64,000 nucleotides of DNA, taken from positions 124,001 through 188,000 of the forward strand of contig NZ_CP040948.1 of the NCBI RefSeq assembly GCF_006363955.1. Reading direction: 5' to 3'. The position numbers were made by a program, and so were the translations under genes. This document shows, in pieces, positions 8,365 through 17,166 of the stretch. This DNA comes from Methylophilus medardicus. GTDB lineage: Bacteria; Pseudomonadota; Gammaproteobacteria; Burkholderiales; Methylophilaceae. How positions within the stretch are numbered: position 1 is the stretch's first letter; each line of letters begins with the position of its first letter. Below the pieces are notes generated by a model. The model saw only the letters and a program-made list of their open reading frames with translations. It was not told the DNA's origin and did not search any database.

Positions 8365-10221
8365 ATGCGTTTCGCGCTTATCCTGCTGTGCTGTTGTTGG
8401 CTTAGTGCATGTATGCGGCCAAGGCTGGACGCCCCCAGCCATGCGGCGCTACACCTGCCAGCGCATCCCGTCACAAAAACTTCTCCTCAAGAAACCTACC
8501 CAGAAGTCGACTTCACCGATATTGAAGCCCCGCGCGCGTTGAAAGCGCCATTAAAATCAGCCACGCCAACCTTGCTCATTAATTTGGTCGTGCAGGAGGC
8601 GCCTGTTCAGGAGGTGTTACTTGCCATCGCACGGGAAAGTGGGCTCAACATCGATATTCATCCCGGTTTACGCGGCAAAGTGACACTGCATGCGCTGCAG
8701 CAATCCGTGCCCTCTATTTTGGCGCGCCTGTCTCGGCAGGTGGATATGTATTACGAGTGGTCGAATGGGGTGTGGTTGATTACCCCAGATACGCCAGTTA
8801 TTCGTAGTTACAAGTTGAATTACGTGAATATCAGTCGGGATACGACGGGCTACATTGGGGTCGCCAGTGAAATCAACAGCACTGGCCGCGCGGCAACCGG
8901 TGGCGGGAATAGTGGCGGCGCCCAATTGGCCACCCTATTAAGTGGTAACAGTAATAGCTCAAGGACGGCCGTCACATCCCAAGCACGTTTTCACTTGTGG
9001 GAAAGCGTGATTGAGAATATTCAGGCCTTACTCGACGATACCGACAAAGCGACAACAGCACGCGATGAGGTGTTAGAGAGTCACGCATTGGCGCCAGAGA
9101 CTGCTGCGGGTGCGAATGATGCTGCCAGCCCAGTGGTTGCTGAAAAGGTGAAGCAGGCACAGGTGCGCTGGCGAGCCTCGCGTTTGATTGCAAATCCTGA
9201 AACCGGCATTGTGACGATTCGTACTTCGCAAAGTCAGCAAGCACAGGTGCGCGCCTACTTAGAGTCGGTGATGCAAGTCGCGGCTAGGCAGGTGTTGATC
9301 GAAGCCACCATAGTAGAGGTGGAGCTCAGTAAAAGCTTTCAGATGGGGATCGATTGGAGTCGATTGTCCGCCTCAGCAGAACAGCGTGGTTGGCAGTTCG
9401 CACAATCTCTGGGCAATGATGCAGCCCAGTTCAACCGCAAGTCCGGCAGTTGGGAGAGTAATAATAGTAAGAATGCGCTCGGACAAAACAATGGCAACGT
9501 TGCGCTGATGTTGGGCTACTTTAACCCGTTCAGTCGACTTGGCAATCTGAGCGCAAGTGTGACTCTGCTGGAGCAGTTTGGTAAAACGCGGGTGTTATCC
9601 AGTCCCAAATTAATGGTACTCAATAACCAGACAGCGATTTTAAAGGTGGTTGATAACTTAGTTTATTTCACCATTCAGTCGCAAATTTCTCAAGGCAGTA
9701 GTGTTGGCGGCGGCAATTTACAAGCGGTGACTACCACGGCAAATACCGTGCCGGTGGGGTTGGTGATGGCGGTGACTGCGCAAATTAACAGCCATCAGCG
9801 GGTGAATCTCAACGTGCGGCCTACCGTCTCAAAAGTGCTGCGGTATATCGAGGACCCCAACCCGCAATTGGGCACTGGGAGCAACCGCATCGTCAGTAGT
9901 ATTCCAGAAATACAAGTCCGTGAAATGGAGTCAGTACTAAATATTGCGACCGGGCATATTGCGGTACTAGGTGGGCTCATGCAGGAGGATCAGCGGGAAT
10001 TTACCGATCGAATTCCAGGCGTATCGAGGCTGCCCATACTGGGCCAAGCCTTTGTCGGCAAGAATCAGGCAGCCAAAAAAACCGAGTTGATTGTGTTTTT
10101 AAGGCCGACCGTCATTGGGCGCGCCGATGTGAATGCGGGGGACTTGCAATCCTTTCAGCCGTTGCTGCCAGAAGCGTTACCCGCGGATGCCTTCGAGCTC
10201 AACTTGGGAGAGCCCTTATGA
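8365..10221 (+). CDS. mshL: MSHA-type pilus secretin, MshL-like
   Basis: The 618-residue product is an outer-membrane secretin lipoprotein. A signal peptide ends in the lipobox LSAC with Cys16. Then come an STN/secretin N-terminal domain (about 70-150), the segment SYKLNYVNISRDTT typical of MshL, a Gly/Ser-rich loop (around 170-200), and the secretin core with VLSSPKLMVLNNQTA, the RIPGVSRLPILGQAF motif and the ELIVFLRPTVI end. It differs from PilQ at the window start by lacking AMIN domains, so the organism has at least two pilus-type secretins. It heads the operon and overlaps the next gene by ATGA. Confidence 0.88.
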   Translation: MRFALILLCCCWLSACMRPRLDAPSHAALHLPAHPVTKTSPQETYPEVDFTDIEAPRALKAPLKSATPTLLINLVVQEAPVQEVLLAIARESGLNIDIHPGLRGKVTLHALQQSVPSILARLSRQVDMYYEWSNGVWLITPDTPVIRSYKLNYVNISRDTTGYIGVASEINSTGRAATGGGNSGGAQLATLLSGNSNSSRTAVTSQARFHLWESVIENIQALLDDTDKATTARDEVLESHALAPETAAGANDAASPVVAEKVKQAQVRWRASRLIANPETGIVTIRTSQSQQAQVRAYLESVMQVAARQVLIEATIVEVELSKSFQMGIDWSRLSASAEQRGWQFAQSLGNDAAQFNRKSGSWESNNSKNALGQNNGNVALMLGYFNPFSRLGNLSASVTLLEQFGKTRVLSSPKLMVLNNQTAILKVVDNLVYFTIQSQISQGSSVGGGNLQAVTTTANTVPVGLVMAVTAQINSHQRVNLNVRPTVSKVLRYIEDPNPQLGTGSNRIVSSIPEIQVREMESVLNIATGHIAVLGGLMQEDQREFTDRIPGVSRLPILGQAFVGKNQAAKKTELIVFLRPTVIGRADVNAGDLQSFQPLLPEALPADAFELNLGEPL

Positions 10222-10928
10222 GATGGATGCGATCACTGATCAATGCCTTACGTAAGCACCCCTCCGCGACAAATAGTCCATTCCGACATGCCTTGGTGCA
10301 TTCCGCAATCAAGCGGATTGAGCTGGGGCTGACGTATTTGTTGTGGGGATGCGTGCTATGTATGCTTGGATTGATCTGGCAGCAAGGCGTTCGTTTGCTG
10401 TATCGAGGGGAGGAAGTCTTGCTGCGGCGGCCGCCGAAAAGTATGAAACAAGCTGGGCCCCGCTTTTCGCCTATCAAACTTGTAAAACAGCCGCATTCAC
10501 ATCATCCGAGTGCGTTGCCTAGCCTATTTCGTATTGAAAAAGACAAGACCGCTGTAGAAAAGCCGTTGACCGAGTATCACACGGTATCGGCACCCCCAGC
10601 GCAAGCCTCGCAACAATCCTTATCCCCTCCTTTGAGCATGTCACTACACATTCAACAAGTACCGCAACTGCAAGCGCATTTAAAAACGCAGTTAAATCAA
10701 GCCAAGCAGCAGCTGCAGTCGGGACGCTTGGCGATGGCCCGACAGTCTTTTGAACAGGTGTTGCGGCAAGACCCGCATCAGGTCATCGCATTGGCGGGCA
10801 TGTTGGTGATCACCAGTCAGCGTGGCGAGATTCAACAGCGTGCAGAGTATCTGGCCAGATTGCGGCAGGAAATTCCAGACTTCGTGCCAGAAGATGATCT
10901 TTTTTTAATGCAGCTCGAGGAGGACTAA
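10218..10928 (+). CDS. TPR-containing membrane protein, MshN-like
   Basis: The 236-residue product has one membrane helix near residues 35-55 (YLLWGCVLCMLGLIW), a Pro-rich linker, and a C-terminal helical region (about 155-220) that reads as TPR-like repeats (ARQSFEQVLRQDPHQVIALAG). Topology suggests a short cytoplasmic end and a periplasmic TPR part. Position between the secretin and the ATPase matches MshN in MSHA loci, where such proteins help pilus assembly, but sequence similarity to MshN cannot be judged by eye. Start and stop overlap both neighbours (ATGA, TAATG). Confidence 0.65.
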   Translation: MRWMRSLINALRKHPSATNSPFRHALVHSAIKRIELGLTYLLWGCVLCMLGLIWQQGVRLLYRGEEVLLRRPPKSMKQAGPRFSPIKLVKQPHSHHPSALPSLFRIEKDKTAVEKPLTEYHTVSAPPAQASQQSLSPPLSMSLHIQQVPQLQAHLKTQLNQAKQQLQSGRLAMARQSFEQVLRQDPHQVIALAGMLVITSQRGEIQQRAEYLARLRQEIPDFVPEDDLFLMQLEED

Positions 10929-12637
10929 TGTTGGACGCCACAAACCACATGCGTCTTGGTGAGTGGATGTTGGCAAAAGGCATGATTACGGCAGACCAAT
11001 TGGAGATTGCCTTAATTGAGCAAGCCAGGCATCAGCTACTCTTGGGCCAGCAGTTGGTCAGACTACATTTTGTGACGGATGCCATGATCAGAGATGTGCT
11101 GGCGCAGCATCATGCGCAGGAAAGTATTGATTTGCAGCAGGCCATTGCTGATCCTGAAGCGTTGGCCATGGTGCCTGAGGTTTTCGCCAGGCAGCATCGG
11201 CTATTACCGCTCGATTTGTCGGCAAATAAGGAAGTGATGCGCGTTGCGATGACCGGGCAACACAATATGCTGGTGCTGGATACCCTCAGGCATTTATTGG
11301 GCGGCACGATACATCTGAAGCCAGTGTTGGCAACAGAGGCGCATCTGGAGCAGGCGTTGGATCAGTTTTACGGACACAGTTTGTCCTTAGACAGTCTGTT
11401 GCAAGAAATCGAACGCGAAAGCACGTCAACGGCCGTTATCTCCACACCACAGGCGACTCGGCCGGTGATCCGACTGGTAGACACCCTCTTGATAGACGCG
11501 GTCAAGCAAGGGGCGTCTGATGTGCATTTTGAGCCGGAGCAAGCGTTTTTAAGGATACGCTATCGGATTGATGGCGTGTTGTGGCAGATCCGCTGTTTGC
11601 ATGTGCGTTATTGGCCCGCCATGTGTGTCCGGCTCAAAATTTTGGCTGGGTTGGATATCGCCGAGCAACGGATGTCGCAAGACGGACGAGTCAATTTGTT
11701 TTTGTGTGGCCGTCAGATCGACTTTAGGGTGTCAAGCCACCCGACCCTACATGGCGAAAACATCGTGTTGCGGGTGCTGGATCGTGATCAGGCAATTATT
11801 TCACTTGAGGAAATGCCATTGCCTGCCCCACAGCTGCAATGCGTCAAGGCGATGCTTGAAAAGCCAGAGGGACTGTTGATATTAACTGGGCCGACAGGTA
11901 GCGGAAAAACAACTACGCTGTACTCGATGCTTAACTACCTCAACCACGAGCACGTAAATATCATGACCTTGGAGGACCCAGTTGAGTATCCGCATGCGTT
12001 AATGCGCCAAACCTCGGTGAATGCCTCAAACAAAGTGGATTTTATCAGTGGAATCCGCGCAATCTTACGCCAAGATCCCGACATTATTCTGATTGGTGAG
12101 GTGCGTGATGAGCCCACCGCTGCCATGGCTGTGCGCGCGGCGATGACCGGCCATCTCGTGATGACGACTTTGCATACAAATACTGCTGCTGCGGCTTTTT
12201 CAAGGCTGCAAGATTTTGGGATTAGTCCACACATGATGGCCGGCTGTCTGGTGGGCGTTGTTGCGCAGCGCTTACTGCGGCGCTTGTGTCGGCACTGCAA
12301 ACGACCAGCGAATGTCGATGATGCAATGGCGCGCTTGATGCAGCCTTTGCCCGAACATCTCAGTTTGTTTGAGCCGCAAGGCTGCGAGCATTGCCGCATG
12401 AGTGGGTATCAAGGCCGATTAGTGATTATGGAGGTGTTAGCCATGCATCCCGATCTAGAGCCTATGCTGATCCCGCCAATTTCTTTGCAGCGTATACAGC
12501 AGCGAGCGCGCCAGTATGGCTTTACTACCTTAGCGGAGGAGGGCTTGCGTAAGGTATTCACCGGAGAAACAAGTTTGGCAGAATTGCGCCGGGTGGTGGA
12601 TTTAAGCGGGTTACATGCCGGGTGGAATCATCCATGA
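10928..12637 (+). CDS. mshE: MSHA-type pilus assembly ATPase MshE-like (GspE family, c-di-GMP-binding MshEN domain)
   Basis: This 569-residue cytoplasmic ATPase would power pilus polymerisation. The N-terminus shows the MshEN motif RLGEWMLAKGMITADQLE (from residue 9) and a weaker second copy starting LLGQQLVRLHFVT (from residue 38); such tandem 24-residue motifs bind cyclic di-GMP in characterised MshE. The core has Walker A GPTGSGKTTT near residue 321, the Asp box LEDPVEYP, Walker B with GEVRDEPTA, and a CxxC...CxxC zinc site (LCRHC ... GCEHC) near 455-490. Length is typical for GspE/PilB. The gene is translationally coupled to both neighbours, and a diguanylate cyclase gene lies two genes upstream of the operon start. 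Confidence 0.92.
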   Translation: MLDATNHMRLGEWMLAKGMITADQLEIALIEQARHQLLLGQQLVRLHFVTDAMIRDVLAQHHAQESIDLQQAIADPEALAMVPEVFARQHRLLPLDLSANKEVMRVAMTGQHNMLVLDTLRHLLGGTIHLKPVLATEAHLEQALDQFYGHSLSLDSLLQEIERESTSTAVISTPQATRPVIRLVDTLLIDAVKQGASDVHFEPEQAFLRIRYRIDGVLWQIRCLHVRYWPAMCVRLKILAGLDIAEQRMSQDGRVNLFLCGRQIDFRVSSHPTLHGENIVLRVLDRDQAIISLEEMPLPAPQLQCVKAMLEKPEGLLILTGPTGSGKTTTLYSMLNYLNHEHVNIMTLEDPVEYPHALMRQTSVNASNKVDFISGIRAILRQDPDIILIGEVRDEPTAAMAVRAAMTGHLVMTTLHTNTAAAAFSRLQDFGISPHMMAGCLVGVVAQRLLRRLCRHCKRPANVDDAMARLMQPLPEHLSLFEPQGCEHCRMSGYQGRLVIMEVLAMHPDLEPMLIPPISLQRIQQRARQYGFTTLAEEGLRKVFTGETSLAELRRVVDLSGLHAGWNHP

Positions 12638-13833
12638 CTTGCTACCGATACACCGCAATTGACCAATATGGCCGCCGCCAACGCGGGCGGCTTGATATGC
12701 CGGATGAGCAGGCTTTGATCGCCCACCTACACCAACAAGGCTGTGAGCTACTGAGCGTGAAGTTGGGGCAAGCGCGCGTCGTGCGACAACAGTCAGTGAG
12801 TACGCAGTTGCTTATTTTGTTTTGCGTGCAAATGGAGCAACTCCTGCAGGCGGGCGTCCCTTTATTGCAATCGGTGGCCGAGCTTGTTCAGCAGCATGAG
12901 CATCGGGGTATGGTCGCCGCCTTACGCACAATCAAGCATGATTTAGAAGCTGGGAAATTACTGTCACAGGCTTTTCAGGCCCAGCCTAAGGTGTTTCCAC
13001 CACTGTTTGCGCAATTGATTGAGGCTGGAGAGCGCACCGGACAACTGCCAGATATTTTCGGACATTTGGCACAGACCTTAACCTGGCAGGCGGCGCTGGT
13101 GGCGCAACTGCGGCGTGGGCTGACTTATCCTGCGGTTTTGACAGTCATGGTCTCGCTCGCGGCTTATGTGATGTTGACTTATCTTGTCCCACAAATGGTC
13201 AGTTTTTTGCAGAGTCTGGGGCAAGTGCTGCCGTTGTCGACACGGCTGTTACTCGGCCTTTCTGACGCCATGATCGTGTACGGTCATTGGCTGTTACTGG
13301 GTCTGGCCTTGACGCTCGGGGCGGGCCTGCTGGCGATGCATCGCTCTCCCACATTTGCATTTTTTATCGATCAGCGATTATTAAAGTTACCCATCATTGG
13401 CCAGTTATTGCATCAACTGGTGCTAGCCAGACTTTGCCGTTTTCTCGGATTGATGCACCAGACGGGGATTCCTTTATTACAGGCGCTGGAGTGGTGTCTG
13501 CCTTTATTGCAGCAACGGGTGATGATGCGAGCTTTGTCAGACATCCATCAGCGCGTGCAGGCGGGTGAAACGCTTGCCGCAAGTTTTAAAGCGACGCATC
13601 AATTTCCGTCGCTGATGATATGCATGTTAAATGTCGGCGAAAGTACTGGGGCACTAGATCGGATGTTGTTCCAGTTGGCTACCATATACGATCGTGAAGT
13701 GCAGTCACAACTGCAAACACTTTTGCGGTTGCTAGAACCCGCCTTAACCATCACGTTGGGACTGTTGTTGCTGTTTTTAATGGTGGCGGTGATATTGCCG
13801 GTTTATGACAGTTTTTCTAACTTGCATTACTAG
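12634..13833 (+). CDS. mshG: Inner-membrane platform protein MshG-like (GspF/PilC family)
   Basis: The 399-residue product has two T2SSF domains: the first with QMEQLLQAGVPLLQSV (about 70-85) and the second with RFLGLMHQTGIPLLQALE (about 270-290). There are three membrane helices, two around residues 165-235 and one near the C-terminus (ITLGLLLLFLMVAVILPVYD). Such proteins form the platform on which the ATPase acts. The ATG at 12634 is chosen because it overlaps the mshE stop as ATGA; a GTG at 12622 in the same frame is less likely. Confidence 0.92.
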   Translation: MTCYRYTAIDQYGRRQRGRLDMPDEQALIAHLHQQGCELLSVKLGQARVVRQQSVSTQLLILFCVQMEQLLQAGVPLLQSVAELVQQHEHRGMVAALRTIKHDLEAGKLLSQAFQAQPKVFPPLFAQLIEAGERTGQLPDIFGHLAQTLTWQAALVAQLRRGLTYPAVLTVMVSLAAYVMLTYLVPQMVSFLQSLGQVLPLSTRLLLGLSDAMIVYGHWLLLGLALTLGAGLLAMHRSPTFAFFIDQRLLKLPIIGQLLHQLVLARLCRFLGLMHQTGIPLLQALEWCLPLLQQRVMMRALSDIHQRVQAGETLAASFKATHQFPSLMICMLNVGESTGALDRMLFQLATIYDREVQSQLQTLLRLLEPALTITLGLLLLFLMVAVILPVYDSFSNLHY

Positions 13834-13835
13834 TG

Positions 13836-15353
13836 ATGGCGCGCCAACTGTTTATTGTCCTGATGAGCCCCAACGGTTGGCGGATCTTGCATTTTGACGG
13901 CGCGAACTGTCTGGCCTTGCGCACGTTTGATCGCAGCGAGGAAGCTCGAAGCGCTGTGCATGCATGGTGGCAACGCTACCCGCAGGCGCAGGTGTCCTTT
14001 CTAAGCAACCTTCCCGATGAACAGTATCATGTTGAAGTGCTGCCTGATGTGCCCGGGTTTGCCGGACAACCGTTGTTGAAAAGAAAATTGGCTGCTTGGC
14101 CATTTTCCAACGGTCTGCATGCCGCTTGCAAACTAGATTGTGTACAAGCCCAGCGTCGCGAAAGCCGATTTTTGTTCACGGCGCTGCCGGATCCGCGATT
14201 GTTTGAGTGGATTCTCCAGTTGCAGGCACGCAGCGTTCGAATTCAAGGGGTCTATACGCATGCGCTCGCCATGTTGTATTGCCTACCGCAAGCGACGCAG
14301 CGGTATCGGCATACGCTCTGTCTGGACTTTGAACAACAACAGCTTCGGGTGAGCTACCTGCAGCAGCAGCGACTATTTTTTAGCCGTTTGCTGCCACTGC
14401 CAGAAGACAGCTTTGCAACGCCAGCCGCCTGTGCGGCGCATGTTTTACAAGCACTGCATCAAATACGTATGACTCTGTTCCATCAGCAGTGGGTAGACGA
14501 TCAAGAGGATATGCAACTGGTGTGTTTTGGACAATGGCCTGCAATCTGGCAAAAATTGAAACAAACACTGACCGAGGGCTATGTCTGGGTGATTGTTTCT
14601 GACGCCGATATCGCGCAGACATCCACCGTTCAGCCAATGCCCCAGGGAGTCACTGGGCTTGAGTGGGCCACCATACAATGGTTATTGCAGCGCAAGCCGC
14701 TGCCTAATTTGCTAACAGAGGCGATGTTGTTGCCTGAAAGCATTCGGCGCCTCAAGCGAACGATCCATTGGACTGGCGCTGTGATGGCAAGCATGATGTT
14801 CATTGCCGCCGGCATGGATTGGCAAATCACGCAAAACACGCACCGGCAGCTTCAATCCGTGAAGCGGCAACAGGCGCTGTGGCAGTCTGCGACGATATAT
14901 CCGATCCCGTCGACAGCGTTACCGCAGTTACGTGCGGTGACACAGGCCGTTCGAGCGTTGACGGTTGCGGCTCGCTGGCCAGATCGCGCCTTAACTATGA
15001 TGCAGCATGCCATGATGGGCCAGTCTGATTGGCAAATAACAGCATTAGAGTGGCAGGTGTCTGCGCAGGCTGGGCAAGACCAATTGAATATGCCCAAAGC
15101 ATCCGCCTACAAAGAAACCTTGATTGTGACTTATGCGGCTTTAGGGCCATCCGCCCAACGGGCAGATGCTTGGCAACAATTACTGGTTCGCTTGCGGAAT
15201 CTGCCTGACATTGCGCAGCTCGAAGTGCTCACCTCTTCAGCAAGCGCCTCAGGTGAGATGCGCGCGGGCAACACCAGCGACATGCGATTGCCATCGCAAC
15301 AACCCGTCATCAAGCTGTATTTGCGTGCGATCGATCCGGTTGGTGATGGATGA
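13836..15353 (+). CDS. GspL/MshI-like pilus assembly protein (actin-like N-terminus, one membrane helix, periplasmic domain)
   Basis: The 505-residue product reads as a cytoplasmic part (about 1-305) without enzymatic motifs, a single membrane helix at about 312-330 (GAVMASMMFIAAGMDW), and a periplasmic part of about 170 residues with a short coiled coil (TQNTHRQLQSVKRQQ). That is the architecture of GspL, or of PilM and PilN joined, and in an MSHA locus it corresponds to MshI. The assignment rests on topology and position rather than on sequence motifs. The ATG at 13836 directly follows the mshG stop; a GTG at 13833 is also in frame. Its end overlaps the next gene by ATGA. Confidence 0.65.
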   Translation: MARQLFIVLMSPNGWRILHFDGANCLALRTFDRSEEARSAVHAWWQRYPQAQVSFLSNLPDEQYHVEVLPDVPGFAGQPLLKRKLAAWPFSNGLHAACKLDCVQAQRRESRFLFTALPDPRLFEWILQLQARSVRIQGVYTHALAMLYCLPQATQRYRHTLCLDFEQQQLRVSYLQQQRLFFSRLLPLPEDSFATPAACAAHVLQALHQIRMTLFHQQWVDDQEDMQLVCFGQWPAIWQKLKQTLTEGYVWVIVSDADIAQTSTVQPMPQGVTGLEWATIQWLLQRKPLPNLLTEAMLLPESIRRLKRTIHWTGAVMASMMFIAAGMDWQITQNTHRQLQSVKRQQALWQSATIYPIPSTALPQLRAVTQAVRALTVAARWPDRALTMMQHAMMGQSDWQITALEWQVSAQAGQDQLNMPKASAYKETLIVTYAALGPSAQRADAWQQLLVRLRNLPDIAQLEVLTSSASASGEMRAGNTSDMRLPSQQPVIKLYLRAIDPVGDG

Positions 15354-15949
15354 CAGTCGGCGATTATTTGCGCACTTTGCAGGGCATATTCGTCCTCTGG
15401 CTGAGTGTGCTCATCGTGATGGCGCTGGCCTTGTTGTTCCAGATCGTCCATCAATCTTCGGCGGAGCAGGCATTAGGCCAAGCGCAACAGGCTTTGCATC
15501 AACGGCAACAACAGGCGTCAGATCTGGCAAGCCACCAGTCGGAGATCGATTTTTATGTTGCAAACCGTGCGCGGTGGCAAGCGCTTGGTATGCTAGAAGC
15601 ACCGCATTTCGATCATTGGGATGCAACGCTTGCTGCTATTCAGCAGCAGTCCGCTTTGCCCGATGTTGCATATCAAATGCAGCCTCCGAGGCTGTGTTCA
15701 GCAACGACTTGTCAAAAGTATTGGCCAGCCGAGACGCCTCCAGCATTGCATTTCACCGTCACCGCTATCCAACTCGATTGGCTGCTTACCCATGAGTCAG
15801 CTGTCAGCGACTGGTTAGCGCAACTGCAGGCAAAATTTGGCGAGCGCTTGTTTGTGCGGCATTGTAGCTGGTCATTGGCATCAGACAATCAAGCCATTGC
15901 GGCCCAATGTGATGTTGATCTGTTTAATCTTCCCGGGGAGCATCCATGA
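15350..15949 (+). CDS. MshJ/GspM-like membrane protein
   Basis: The 199-residue product has a short cytoplasmic start, one membrane helix at about residues 10-35 (VLWLSVLIVMALALLFQIVH), a coiled-coil stretch rich in Gln and Ala (about 38-60), and a small periplasmic domain with two cysteines close together (LCSATTC, near 117-123). That is the pattern of the PilO/GspM/MshJ proteins which pair with PilN/GspL/MshI, and it follows such a gene here. No catalytic motif is seen. ATGA overlaps on both sides show tight translational coupling. Confidence 0.6.
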   Translation: MTVGDYLRTLQGIFVLWLSVLIVMALALLFQIVHQSSAEQALGQAQQALHQRQQQASDLASHQSEIDFYVANRARWQALGMLEAPHFDHWDATLAAIQQQSALPDVAYQMQPPRLCSATTCQKYWPAETPPALHFTVTAIQLDWLLTHESAVSDWLAQLQAKFGERLFVRHCSWSLASDNQAIAAQCDVDLFNLPGEHP

Positions 15950-17166
15950 GTGTGTTGACCAACGGGGCCTCTGTTCAGATGGGGACGGTTAAGCGCCTGA
16001 AACAAGCGGGCTTTGTGGTATGGCTGTTGTTGCTGTTGTCTGGCATCGGCCAATGGATGGTGTTCAGCCATCTCGCCAAATATCCAGCAAACCAACTCGC
16101 ACGACAAAAAACCGATGCCTCACTTGCGTTGGCGCAGCAGGCGCTGTTGGCTTATGCCTACCAACCACTGCAATCAACCACTTGTGAACTGAATTGCCCA
16201 CGCCCCGGAGACTTGCCTTGCCCTGACCGAAATAACGATGGTATTGCGGAAGGTTCGTGTAGCAATACCGCTCGCCTAGGTCGGCTACCTTGGAAAACCT
16301 TAGGTGTTGGCGATGTGCGTGACGGCAGTGGTGAACGATTGTGGTACGCCGTCTCTGAGCGATATAAAAATAATCCGCGCATCTTGCCTTTAAATTTGGA
16401 TACAGCTGGTACCTGGAGCGTGGCGTCGGCGGCGGCGTTGCGATGGGATGCGACGCAAGGGAGTGGGGTGGTTGCGGTGCTGATTGCACCCATGCAGCCT
16501 TTGGTGCGCGCGGATGGCTGGGTACAGCAACGGCAGGATGCTACCGCAAACATCAGTAAACACTACCTTGACCAACATGCGTCTTGGGACAATGCCAATC
16601 CTCAGGAGGGCACTGTGTTTGGTTTTGTGATGGCATCCCTGCGCCCTTATTTTAACGATGTGGTGTGGCCCATCACGGCTAGTCAAATACATCAGACGAT
16701 GCAAAAACACGTTTTGTCCGAGCTTAGTCGAACTTTGCGCTGTACCACATTGCCGTGCAATCCTTACCCGCGGCCCGCCGCAGTGGATGACGTCAGTTGC
16801 TTAAGTCATCTTGCTTTATTGCCGGGGCTGTGTCTTTCTGTGGCGAGCGATGTTGGTCGCTTGCCACTAGATACCAATGCGCACTGGGCTTGGGCGGCAC
16901 AACACGCGCTCGATGGCAGCGCACTGCATCATTGGTTTCAGCAGAATGGTTGGCGAGAGCAGGTGTTTTATCAGCGCTCACCATCGAGGGTGACGCTGGT
17001 GGTGGCGGGGGAGCGGTTAGCTGGGCAGGCCCGTGAATTGGCTTCCGATAAAACACGTCTGAACACTTATCTTGAAGCCACCACCTTGCTTACTTTGCAT
17101 GTAGCAGATGCCACCGCACTTAACCACCCCAGTAATGATCTTCTGCAGACGGTGGAGGGGCGATGA
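15946..17166 (+). CDS. Large pilin-like protein, degenerate prepilin signal
   Basis: The 406-residue product has an N-terminal membrane helix (about residues 23-42) after a basic stretch (KRLKQAG), as in prepilins, but the hydrophobic segment after Gly lacks the Glu expected at position 5. It shares a block with the next gene: AQQALLAYA, then LPCPDRNNDG, a downstream Cys, and GRLPWKTLG followed by a D...G.RLWYAV strand. The neighbour has QQALFGFA, LPCPDTDQPPDGW, Cys, and GVLPWRQLE. The two are probably distant paralogues. Lack of Glu5 and large size are features of tip pseudopilins such as GspK, so a tip or initiator role is possible, but this is inference. It may instead be a membrane-anchored accessory protein. 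Confidence 0.6.
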   Translation: MSVLTNGASVQMGTVKRLKQAGFVVWLLLLLSGIGQWMVFSHLAKYPANQLARQKTDASLALAQQALLAYAYQPLQSTTCELNCPRPGDLPCPDRNNDGIAEGSCSNTARLGRLPWKTLGVGDVRDGSGERLWYAVSERYKNNPRILPLNLDTAGTWSVASAAALRWDATQGSGVVAVLIAPMQPLVRADGWVQQRQDATANISKHYLDQHASWDNANPQEGTVFGFVMASLRPYFNDVVWPITASQIHQTMQKHVLSELSRTLRCTTLPCNPYPRPAAVDDVSCLSHLALLPGLCLSVASDVGRLPLDTNAHWAWAAQHALDGSALHHWFQQNGWREQVFYQRSPSRVTLVVAGERLAGQARELASDKTRLNTYLEATTLLTLHVADATALNHPSNDLLQTVEGR

